6,319 nucleotides of DNA. Origin: Gemmatimonadota bacterium. Its GTDB lineage: Bacteria; Gemmatimonadota; Gemmatimonadetes; Longimicrobiales; UBA6960. The stretch spans positions 1 to 6,319 of the forward strand of contig JADFLD010000135.1 of assembly GCA_022564535.1 (NCBI GenBank). The letters run 5' to 3'. Shown in pieces: positions 1 to 6,300 of the stretch. Made by a program: the position numbers and the translations under genes. Under the pieces are notes generated by a model that was not told where the DNA came from, made no database searches, and saw only the letters and a list, made by a program, of their open reading frames with translations. How positions within the stretch are numbered: the first letter of the stretch is position 1; each line of letters starts with the position of its first letter.

Positions 1-79
1 CGTCGGGTCGCGTCAGCACCCCCGAGACGTCACCCGACGAATCGGTCGCCAGAAAACGATGCAGGGAGATCTTCGTCAT
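1..79 (-). CDS. N-terminal fragment of an unidentified protein, cut by the left window edge
   Basis: An open frame starts with ATG at 79 and continues to the window edge without a stop, giving 26 codons that begin MTKISLHRFLATDSS. It starts 33 bases after the stop of the preceding minus-strand gene, which fits a continuing operon. A weak GGGA sits about five bases upstream of the ATG as a possible ribosome binding site. The fragment is too short to assign a family. The beginning is faintly reminiscent of the N-terminus of class I fructose-1,6-bisphosphatases, but that is a guess and I do not assign it. The open frame could also be chance in GC-rich DNA. Confidence 0.4.
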   Translation of the reverse strand, partial: MTKISLHRFLATDSSGDVSGVLTRPD

Positions 80-112
80 CGCGATCCCGTCTCTGGCACC
101 CCAGGGGCGGCG

Positions 113-769
113 TCAGCCGATGCCGATCCGAATCCCGAGGCTGAGGATCGGCCAGATCTTCAGGTAAGCCTTCATGTCTTCCTCGAAGGCCTGGGCCTCC
201 AATTCGAGCCTTGCGTCGAGCTCGGCCTGATCCGGAAACGTCCCACCTTCCGCGGCTAGGGTCACGGACGGATTCCCGAGAAAAGCCGCGCCCACGTCCA
301 AAGACAGGCCGATACCGCTCGAAGTATGCTTTCCGAAGCCGATCAGAACGTAGGCCGCCCTGTCTTCCGACAACACCTGACCGGTCAGTGTCCCTATCTC
401 GGCGCTTGTGAACGTGCGTCCACCGATCTCGACCTCTTCCTCGAACGCACCCGTGATCGTCGGATCGTCGGGCTTGAACAGAATTCCGCCGCCGATTCGG
501 AAAGCGCCATTCAGGTAGAGATCGATGCCGACGTTGTACCAGCTCTCGGGAAGCGTCAACACCACACTCACGCCGTCGAACGTCGTGTTGGCCTCCAACT
601 GAGACAGCCCCAAGCCTCCGCGGATCACGATCCGGTCGGAAAGGCTAATCGCAGCCTCGGCACCGATGCCGAGCGTACCGATGCGACCTGCGACACCGAC
701 CTGGGCGGACGCGCCGTCCACCGCCAACAGGAGGCCGAGGAGGGACACAAAGGGTAAAGAACTCTTCAT
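113..769 (-). CDS. Secreted, probably outer-membrane beta-barrel protein of unknown function
   Basis: This 218-residue protein starts with ATG at 769, with a GGA eight bases upstream. Residues 1-22 form a clear signal peptide: lysine at position 2, a hydrophobic core SLLGLLLAV, and an ASA signal-peptidase I site before Q23. The mature part is rich in alternating hydrophobic and small residues with many glycines (RGGLGLS, RIGGGILF, YVLIGFG, GIGLSLDVGAAFLG, LSLGIRIGIG), the pattern expected of amphipathic beta strands in an outer-membrane barrel. A charged, probably helical stretch (about residues 180-203, DQAELDARLELEAQAFEEDMKA) precedes the last strand. The C-terminus is Gly, not the usual Phe or Trp of many barrels. 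No transport or enzymatic motif is visible. The gene lies 84 bases downstream of the FeoB gene and may be co-transcribed with it, but a role in metal uptake would be inference from position only. The sequence resembles conserved hypothetical proteins I associate with Gemmatimonadota. Confidence 0.8.
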   Translation of the reverse strand: MKSSLPFVSLLGLLLAVDGASAQVGVAGRIGTLGIGAEAAISLSDRIVIRGGLGLSQLEANTTFDGVSVVLTLPESWYNVGIDLYLNGAFRIGGGILFKPDDPTITGAFEEEVEIGGRTFTSAEIGTLTGQVLSEDRAAYVLIGFGKHTSSGIGLSLDVGAAFLGNPSVTLAAEGGTFPDQAELDARLELEAQAFEEDMKAYLKIWPILSLGIRIGIG

Positions 770-853
770 CTATAATTCCAGAAAATCATGTGCGCCATAA
801 GGGGTTGGTACGGAAAACTCGGCCTTCTCAGACCCAAGTAAAGAGGCGCGTCC

Positions 854-2791
854 TCAGAAGATGCGGACCGCGACGAACGCGCCCATGTATCCGAGGAACA
901 GCATGTAGCCGAACTGGAGGGCAGGCCACTTCCAGCCCGCCGTCTCGCGCCTCATGATGGCGACGGTCGACATGCACTGGAGCGCAAAGGCGAAAAAGAC
1001 GAGCAGTCCGATCGCCGCTCCGGTGGAGAGGTCCCGTCTCAGGGCCTCCTGCAACGCGACCGACCCCTCGTCGGCCATCTCGGTCCCGTAGATGGTGCCC
1101 AGCGCACCTACGATTACTTCGCGCGCAGCGAGTGACGTCACCAGGCCCACGCCGATACGCCAATCGAAGCCGAGGGGTGCTATCGCGGGCTCGATGATGT
1201 GGCCGATCTGTCCCAACGCGCTCTCTTCGATATCGGGCGCGTGACCGTCGATCCTCGGAAACTGCATCAGCGTCCAAAGCACGATCGACACGACGAAGAT
1301 GACGCGGCCCGCACGCTGGAGAAAAATCTTGCTGCGGTCCAGCAGGCGTAGCGCAAGCGTCTTCGGAGACGGAATCCGGTACGGCGGCAACTCCATGAGA
1401 AATGTCGTGGGCTTGGCCTTGAGCAACGTCCGCTTGAGGATGAACGCCGTGCCGATCGCGGCGACGATTCCTAGCCCGTACAGCCCCAGCAGCACGCCCG
1501 CACGTCGCCCCAAGAAGGGGCCGAGCAGCGGTTCGTCCGGAATGAACGCGGCGATAAGGAGCGCGTACACGGGAAGTCTAGCCGAGCACGTCATGAACGG
1601 CGTCACGAAAATCGTCGCGAGCCGATCGCGCTCGTCGTCGATCGTACGCGCGGCGAGGATGGCAGGCACCGCGCACGCATAGCCCGAAAGCAATGGCAGG
1701 AAGGCCCTTCCCTGCAGACCGACGCGGTACATCATCCGGTCGGCGATCACCGCCGCCCGGGCCATATAGCCCGAGTCCTCGAGGACGCCTATGAAGAGGA
1801 AGAGGATGAGGATCTGGGGCAAGAAGATCAGGACGGAACCGACACCCGCCCACACTCCGTCGACGATGAGAGACCGAAACCACGTGTCCGCCATGTGCGT
1901 CCCCAACCACGCCCCGGATGTCGCGATGAGAAAGTCGACGCCGTCCATGAGCGGCACGGCCCATGTGAAAATCGCCTCGAAGACCAGCACCACGACGGCC
2001 ACGAAGACGAGCGGCCCCCAGACGCGATGAAGGAAGATGCCGTCGAGACGCTCACTCAGTCGCGACGGGCCTGGCGCGACGAACCCGGCCTCCTCGACGA
2101 TCTCGCGGACCAGCTCCCTTCGTGCGGCGAAGGCGTCGATCATCGGCAGATTCACGCCCCGGGGCACGTTCGAGAGGGTGCGCTTCCGGCCTGCCAGGGC
2201 CGAATCCACGACGGATACCGCCGCCAGGAAGTCGCGCACGGCTTCGATCCCGACGCCGGCCCTCGCGCTGGTCCGTACCACCTCGACGCCCAGGCGGGCC
2301 GCCAGGACCACGTCGTCAATGCGTCCACCTCGCTCCTCGAGCTCGTCCGACATGTTGAGGACCAGCAGCGTCGGGAGTTTGAGCTCGAGCACTGGCTCGA
2401 CCAGCATGAGTTGATTCTCGAGACGGGTGGAGTCGACGATGAGGATGAGAGCGTCGGGTGAGCGGATCCCTTCGACGCGCCCCTCGAGCACGTCCCTCGT
2501 GACCCTTTCGTCGAGCGTGCGCGCAGAGAATCCGTTGACGCCCGGCAGGTCTACGAGATCCAGGACCCTGTGGTCGGACAGTCGGACCCGGCCGACTTTT
2601 TTCTCGACCGTCACGCCGGGGTAGTTCGCGACCTTCTGCCGCAGGCCCGTCAGTTGATTGAAGAGCGTCGTCTTGCCGGAGTTGGGCGGGCCGATCAGCG
2701 CAACGAGAGGCGCTTGCTCGAGATTCTCGATGACAGCGGCACCGCCAAGGGTCCTCGGGCCGCCGTCAGCTGCGGGATACATCTCTTCCAA
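854..2791 (-). CDS. feoB: FeoB ferrous iron transport protein B (canonical-type paralog, 645 aa)
   Basis: FeoB is an inner-membrane ferrous iron transporter with a cytoplasmic GTPase domain fused to a permease. The G-domain motifs are all present: G1 GPPNSGKT (residues 34-41), G2 Thr61 after YPG, G3 DLPG (81-84), G4 NMSD (146-149) and G5 SARAG (175-179). A helical regulatory domain follows to about residue 250, then the membrane part. The two gate-like repeats are GYACAVPAI (370-378, Cys373) and PFMTCSARLP (398-407, Cys402); a third conserved cysteine lies in FALQCMSTVAIMRRETAGW (602-620, Cys606). The first gate has Ala where many FeoBs have Asn (GCNVPA). At 645 residues it is somewhat shorter than E. 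coli FeoB. The start is uncertain. TTG at 2791 has GAGGAG 11 bases upstream; ATG at 2782 is an equally good choice, with GGA four bases before it. It follows feoA by 15 bases, so the two are surely one unit. No FeoC-like gene follows. Confidence 0.95.
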   Translation of the reverse strand: MEEMYPAADGGPRTLGGAAVIENLEQAPLVALIGPPNSGKTTLFNQLTGLRQKVANYPGVTVEKKVGRVRLSDHRVLDLVDLPGVNGFSARTLDERVTRDVLEGRVEGIRSPDALILIVDSTRLENQLMLVEPVLELKLPTLLVLNMSDELEERGGRIDDVVLAARLGVEVVRTSARAGVGIEAVRDFLAAVSVVDSALAGRKRTLSNVPRGVNLPMIDAFAARRELVREIVEEAGFVAPGPSRLSERLDGIFLHRVWGPLVFVAVVVLVFEAIFTWAVPLMDGVDFLIATSGAWLGTHMADTWFRSLIVDGVWAGVGSVLIFLPQILILFLFIGVLEDSGYMARAAVIADRMMYRVGLQGRAFLPLLSGYACAVPAILAARTIDDERDRLATIFVTPFMTCSARLPVYALLIAAFIPDEPLLGPFLGRRAGVLLGLYGLGIVAAIGTAFILKRTLLKAKPTTFLMELPPYRIPSPKTLALRLLDRSKIFLQRAGRVIFVVSIVLWTLMQFPRIDGHAPDIEESALGQIGHIIEPAIAPLGFDWRIGVGLVTSLAAREVIVGALGTIYGTEMADEGSVALQEALRRDLSTGAAIGLLVFFAFALQCMSTVAIMRRETAGWKWPALQFGYMLFLGYMGAFVAVRIF

Positions 2792-2802
2792 GGCGGGCGA
2801 AG

Positions 2803-2808
2803 CTCCTC
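2803..2808 (-). promoter_or_regulatory. Strong Shine-Dalgarno sequence for feoB, overlapping the feoA stop
   Basis: On the minus strand GAGGAG overlaps the feoA TGA stop codon (2809-2807). It sits 11 bases upstream of TTG at 2791 and 20 bases upstream of ATG at 2782. The overlap suggests translational coupling of feoA and feoB. The slightly long spacing to TTG leaves the exact feoB start open. Confidence 0.55.
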
Positions 2809-3130
2809 AGTCTGCGTCCTTCAACTGGGAGAGGATGCGGACGCAGAGGCAATCGGCGGTCTCGCGACGGAGCGCGAAGAGGGACCCGTCAATCGACACG
2901 ATCGGATCACCCGCAGGAGAAGAACGAATAGGGCAGATGCGGCAGCCGGGAAGGACGCCACGCTCGAGCAGCGGCTCGGCCTGCTCTGGCGGCAGATCGA
3001 TGTACACGAGTTCGACTTCTTGCCGAAGCGGAATGTCGCCCAAGCGCAACTCGTGCACGTCCCCTCGTGGGGCGCTGTCAACGACCGGCAATGCACATGC
3101 AGCTTGATCCACAAACCCTTCCTCGCTCAT
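2807..3130 (-). CDS. feoA: FeoA-like protein with SH3-like fold, cysteine-enriched
   Basis: FeoA is a small cytoplasmic partner required for FeoB-dependent ferrous iron uptake. This 107-residue protein carries the typical core from about residue 34 to 100. It has the helix and turn LLERGVLPG (54-62, compare the usual L-x-x-M/R-G-L-x-P-G), a GDPIVSIDG segment (74-82) and LALRR-like FALRRE (85-90). It is longer than a typical FeoA of about 75-85 residues because of an N-terminal extension of about 30 residues without recognisable features. Unusually, it has five cysteines: C12, a CxxC at 63 and 66, and a CxC at 94 and 96, replacing residues normally inside the beta strands. ATG at 3130 has only a badly spaced GGGA before it. 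GTG at 3112, preceded by GAGGAAGGG, is a credible alternative start that would shorten the protein by six residues. It lies immediately upstream of feoB and downstream of an operator-like palindrome. Confidence 0.85.
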   Translation of the reverse strand: MSEEGFVDQAACALPVVDSAPRGDVHELRLGDIPLRQEVELVYIDLPPEQAEPLLERGVLPGCRICPIRSSPAGDPIVSIDGSLFALRRETADCLCVRILSQLKDAD

Positions 3131-3151
3131 TCCCGTCAGTATCGGCAGGAA

Positions 3152-3172
3152 TGAGAATGAAATTAACTCTCA
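3152..3172 (-). promoter_or_regulatory. Candidate Fur-like (metalloregulator) operator upstream of feoA
   Basis: A 21-bp imperfect palindrome lies 22 bases before the feoA start. The outer arms are TGAGA and TCTCA separated by 11 bases, and eight of ten base pairs around the centre (3162) are complementary. The left part on the plus strand, AATGAGAATGA, matches a good Fur half-site as known from proteobacteria (NATNAT-type repeats); the right half is weaker. It is an AT-rich island in GC-rich DNA, as promoters often are. A GATACT at 3144-3139 (minus strand) could be a -10 element, in which case this site would cover the -35 region, but no convincing -35 is present. Which regulator binds (Fur, DtxR/MntR type or other) cannot be told from sequence. 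Confidence 0.45.
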
Positions 3173-3184
3173 ACTAAGGTAAGT

Positions 3185-3223
3185 GGCGTCCGCGTTCCGC
3201 GAAAGCGGCCCGACGTAGACGCC
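3185..3223 (-). terminator. GC-rich stem-loop between mscS and feoA, possible weak terminator or transcript structure
   Basis: On the minus strand the 6-bp arms GGCGTC (3223-3218) and GACGCC (3190-3185) enclose a perfect inner hairpin CCGC-TTTC-GCGG (3208-3197). A 3-bp CGT/ACG pairing between them makes a plausible long bulged stem. It begins 47 bases after the mscS stop and ends just before the AT-rich feoA promoter region, the right place for separating two transcripts. It lacks the T tract of an intrinsic terminator, so it may act otherwise or be a chance feature of GC-rich DNA. Confidence 0.3.
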
Positions 3224-3270
3224 GGACACGCTCTGAGCGACTGCGATACCCCGCCCCGCCTCGGTTCACA

Positions 3271-4091
3271 TCAGGCGCTGTGCTCGTGCAAATGCACGTC
3301 GCGTTGGGGGTATGGGAGCGTGCATCCCGCAGCCTCGAGGTTCTCCTTGAGCGCGCGAAGCAGATCCGTCTTCGTTGCGAAGAAGTCACTCCGCGCCACC
3401 CAGGGTCGTACGCACAGGTTCATCGAAGACTCCCCGAGCTCCGCCACCGCGACGAAGGGACCCGGGTCGTCGAGCACCCGCGCATCGGCAGCCAATACGT
3501 CCAAGCACGTGCGTATCGCGACGCCGAGGTCGTCCTCGTAGCCGACGCCGATAACGATGTCGATTCGGCGGGTGTCGGTCGCCGAGAAGTTCTTTATCGT
3601 CGAGCCGAAGATCTGTGAGTTCGGCACCCTGATCTCGATGTTGTCGCTCGTGTGCAGGACGCAGGAGAAGATCCCCACCTCCCGAACCGTGCCGGACTCC
3701 CCGCCTACGTCCACGAAGTCGCCCACTTCGAACGGACGGAACGTCAGCAGCATGATTCCGGCAGCGAAGTTGGAGAACGTACCCTGAAACGCTAGTGCAA
3801 TGGCCAGACCCACCGCTCCCAGAACGGCTAGAACGACGCGGTGCTGATACCCAAGACTCCGATCGACGTAACCCCGACCATCACGATGATCGAGACGTGA
3901 ATCATTCCGCTCAAGAAGGGGATGAGGACGTCGTCGATCCGCGAGGCTGCGAGTGCCGTCCGCGAGAACCTTCTCGCCCGGCCCGCGAAGATCCATCCGA
4001 AGACGAGGACAGCGGCTGCTCCCAAGACCTTGGGAGTCCACTCGGCCACGACCTGGGTCGCGGCCGCTGCAAGGGCATCGAGGTCAAACAT
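3271..4091 (-). pseudogene. mscS: MscS-family small-conductance mechanosensitive channel, interrupted by a one-base frameshift
   Basis: MscS channels sit in the inner membrane and release solutes when membrane tension rises on osmotic downshock. The first part (4091-3828, 87 residues, MFDLDALAAAATQ onward) holds TM1 (VLGAAAVLVFGWIFAG) and TM2 (MIHVSIIVMVGVTSIGVL) and ends in GISTASF at an in-frame TAG (3830-3828). The next frame continues at once with AVLGAVGLAIALAFQGTFSNFAAGIMLL, the Gly/Ala-rich pore helix TM3. Then come RPFEVGDFVDVGG and SGTVREVGIFS of the beta domain, VPNSQIFGSTIKNFS, and the C-terminal LPYPQRDVHLHEH, matching the FPYPQ region of E. coli MscS. Joined, they give about 273 residues, the normal MscS size (E. 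coli 286). One lost base at 3831 or so (TTC-GTA-GCC becoming TTC-TAG-CC) explains the break. Nothing else is degraded, so an assembly error or very recent mutation is likely. ATG at 4091 was chosen for its GGAG six bases upstream; ATGs at 4097 and 4115 and TTG at 4130 lack good sites. It lies 46 bases after the upstream feoB stop. Confidence 0.88.
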
Positions 4092-4097
4092 CGGCAT

Positions 4098-4101
4098 CTC
4101 C
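4098..4101 (-). promoter_or_regulatory. Shine-Dalgarno site that decides the mscS start
   Basis: GGAG on the minus strand (4101-4098) lies six bases upstream of ATG at 4091 and abuts the ATG at 4097, which is therefore unlikely to be used. The site supports a channel beginning MFDLDAL. Confidence 0.5.
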
Positions 4102-4137
4102 AATGAAGAGGGCATTCTCTGGATGCCCAATATTCGC

Positions 4138-6300
4138 CTACGCGGCCACCAGCCTCCAGACCTGCGTGACCAGGAAGCAGACCACGACGCCCATCACTAC
4201 GGGCATCAGCGTAGCAACCGTCGTCCATTTCACGCTCCCTGTCTCCTTGTAGATCGTGTAGATCGTCGTAGAGCACGGATTATGGAGAAGGCTGAAGAGC
4301 ATGAGGTTCACCCCCGTGAGCAGCGTCCAGCCGCCGGCACGAAGCAGATCGCCCGTGGCCGTCACCGACTCCAACTCGAACATGACGCCGGCCCCCTCCC
4401 CTCCGGCCGCACCAGCGGTGAGCACCGTGAGCATGAGGATGGTTGGAATCACGATCTCGTTCGCGGGAATGGCGACGATGTAGGCGAGAAGAATCACACC
4501 GTTCATGCCTAGAAGGAGACCGAGAGGATGGAGTCCATCGACCGCATGATGCGCGAGGCTCGCGCCGCCGACGTTGATGTTGGACAGAAGCCAGATGACC
4601 GCGCCCGCGGGGGCCGCGAACACGATGGCCCGCCAGAGCACGATCATCGTGCGATCGATGAGCGACGTGTAGAGCGTCTGGAGAACACGCGGTGGCCGGT
4701 ACGGTGGGAGCTCCAAGCTGAAGCTCGTCGCCTCCCCGCGGAGTACGGTTCGAGACAGAATCCACGAAGAGACGAACATCATGGCGATGCCGAGAAGCGC
4801 GATGCTGACGACCGCCGCCGCGCTCACGAGACCACCGAGCGCCGAAGGCGCCAGGGCCCCGATGAAGATCGACGCGATGAGAATCTGCGTCGGCCAACGT
4901 CCGTTGCACAGCGAGAAGTTGTTGGTGATGATCGCGATCAGTCGCTCCCTCGGACTGTCGATGACGCGCGTCGCGACGACACCCGCCGCGTTGCATCCGA
5001 ACCCCATGCACATGGTCAGCGCCTGCTTCCCATGCGCGCCCGCTTTCTTGAACATCGAGTCCAGATTGAAGGCGACGCGCGGCAGGTAGCCGAAGTCCTC
5101 GAGGAGGGTGAAGAGGGGGAAGAAGATCGCCATGGGTGGCAGCATGACAGCTACCACCCACGCCGTCGCGAGATACACGCCGTCGAGCAGGAAGCCGTCG
5201 AGCCACCATGGAATGGAGAGCGCGGCCGCGATCCCCTTGAGCCAAGTGTGTCCATTGTCGATAAGGAGTGTCGCTAGCATCGCGGACGGTACGTTGGCAC
5301 CTTCGATGGTCAGCCAGAATACGACGGACAGAATCAGCAGCATGAGTGGAAAACCGAAGATTCGACTGGTCAACAAACCGTCGAGCTTTCGATCGAAGTC
5401 GAAGCCGACCCTGGCGAGGCCCCGCTTCTGGACCTTCTGAGCGATTTCCTCCGCGGCACCGTACACATGCTCCGTGACCATGTCCTGGAATCCGGTCGGC
5501 AGATCCCAGCGAAGCCGGGTCGCGACCTCGAGTAGTCTCTGGCGCTCGAATTCAAGCGGAGGATCGAGCACGTCGCCGGAATCGTCCCGAGTCAGTTGCC
5601 CGAGCTCGCCGGACCGAACCGCCTCCTGGACCGCGTCGTCGGCGTTGAGGAGCCTGAGCGCGACCCAGCGGGTGTTGGGCACTTCTGGAAAGACCTCTCC
5701 GACCACCGGCGCGAGTCCCGCGATCGCGACCTCCACCTCAGGAGCGTGGCTGGCCAGACGGAACGGCGTCGTCGGGCGCTCCCCCATCGCCACACCATGA
5801 CACGCGACGAGCAGCTCCTCGATGCCGATGCCCTCCCGGGCGGTGCCCGGGACCACGGGCACGCCGAGCTCCTTCTCGAGCTTCGACGCGTCGACGGCAA
5901 CGCCGTGCCTGCGAGCCTCGTCCATGAGATTGAGGAAGACCACCACACGGTCTGTGATCTCAAGGATCTGGATGACGAGATTCAGGTTCCGCTCCAGCCT
6001 CATCGCGTCCACGACGATGACCGTGACATCGGGTCGACCGAAGAGCACGAAATCGCGGGCGACCTCTTCGTCGATGCTGCCCGCCTGCAACGAATACGTC
6101 CCTGGAAGATCGACCACCTTTACGCGCTTTCCCTCGTGCTCGAACGCTCCCTCGGCACGCACGACGGTCTTTCCGGGCCAGTTCCCAGTGTGCTGCCGGA
6201 GGCCGGTCAACTCGTTGAAGACCGTGCTCTTGCCGACGTTGGGATTTCCGGCCAACGCGATCAGATAGTCCCACTTGTCTGGGCTGAGACCGAGCCGCAC
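4138..6300 (-). CDS. feoB: FeoB-family GTPase/metal permease with divergent gate (second paralog, at least 720 aa)
   Basis: This is a second FeoB-type inner-membrane transporter, of a different subfamily from the one at 2791-854. The G domain has G1 GNPNVGKS (residues 18-25), G2 HTGNWPGKT (37-45), G3 DLPG (64-67), G4 NLMD (124-127) and G5 GTAREG (152-157). A long regulatory domain runs to about residue 305. The permease then has GFGCNAAGVVATRVIDSPRE (433-452, Cys436), NFSLCNGRWP (461-470, Cys465) and LLHNPCSTTIYTIYKETGS (671-689, Cys676). The gate GCNAAGV lacks the Pro of the classic GCNVPAI, and the second gate lacks the SARLP sequence. This form is familiar from FeoB proteins of Firmicutes and other anaerobes; its metal is most simply Fe(II), but Mn(II) is possible. 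The start shown is GTG at 6300, without a good binding site; the frame stays open to the window edge (six more codons), so the true start may lie outside. Its stop is 46 bases from the mscS start, suggesting a shared transcript. Confidence 0.93.
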   Translation of the reverse strand: MRLGLSPDKWDYLIALAGNPNVGKSTVFNELTGLRQHTGNWPGKTVVRAEGAFEHEGKRVKVVDLPGTYSLQAGSIDEEVARDFVLFGRPDVTVIVVDAMRLERNLNLVIQILEITDRVVVFLNLMDEARRHGVAVDASKLEKELGVPVVPGTAREGIGIEELLVACHGVAMGERPTTPFRLASHAPEVEVAIAGLAPVVGEVFPEVPNTRWVALRLLNADDAVQEAVRSGELGQLTRDDSGDVLDPPLEFERQRLLEVATRLRWDLPTGFQDMVTEHVYGAAEEIAQKVQKRGLARVGFDFDRKLDGLLTSRIFGFPLMLLILSVVFWLTIEGANVPSAMLATLLIDNGHTWLKGIAAALSIPWWLDGFLLDGVYLATAWVVAVMLPPMAIFFPLFTLLEDFGYLPRVAFNLDSMFKKAGAHGKQALTMCMGFGCNAAGVVATRVIDSPRERLIAIITNNFSLCNGRWPTQILIASIFIGALAPSALGGLVSAAAVVSIALLGIAMMFVSSWILSRTVLRGEATSFSLELPPYRPPRVLQTLYTSLIDRTMIVLWRAIVFAAPAGAVIWLLSNINVGGASLAHHAVDGLHPLGLLLGMNGVILLAYIVAIPANEIVIPTILMLTVLTAGAAGGEGAGVMFELESVTATGDLLRAGGWTLLTGVNLMLFSLLHNPCSTTIYTIYKETGSVKWTTVATLMPVVMGVVVCFLVTQVWRLVAA

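Noticed and set aside
326..757. Plus-strand open frame of 143 codons opposite the barrel-like protein
   Set aside because: It is antisense to a gene with a clear signal peptide, its translation is charged low-complexity without motif, and GC-rich DNA often leaves such frames open.
771..776. Perfect TATAAT on the plus strand
   Set aside because: There is no -35 hexamer at 17 bases upstream (CAAAGG) and no plus-strand gene follows; it would only read antisense into feoB.
770..853. Promoter for the barrel-like protein in the 84-base gap after feoB
   Set aside because: I found no -35/-10 pair with acceptable sequence and spacing on the minus strand, so read-through from feoAB or an unrecognised promoter type remains open.
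843..855. Small inverted repeat GAGG-ACGCG-CCTC at the feoB stop as a terminator
   Set aside because: The stem is only four base pairs and the following TTTACTT is a poor T tract, so it is not a credible intrinsic terminator.
2570..3154. Plus-strand open frame of 194 codons across feoA and the feoB start
   Set aside because: It crosses two well-supported minus-strand genes and their shared junction, and shows no recognisable motif.
3825..3840. Programmed ribosomal frameshift in mscS
   Set aside because: Joining the frames needs a -1 shift (or one added base), but GTCGTTC before the TAG is not an X-XXY-YYZ slippery heptamer. The +1 route, like that of prfB, leads into the wrong frame. A plain one-base deletion is simpler.
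4528..5277. Plus-strand open frame of 249 codons opposite the 720-residue FeoB
   Set aside because: Its product is extremely rich in Arg, Glu, Asp and His with no domain, a typical shadow of a membrane-protein gene on the other strand.
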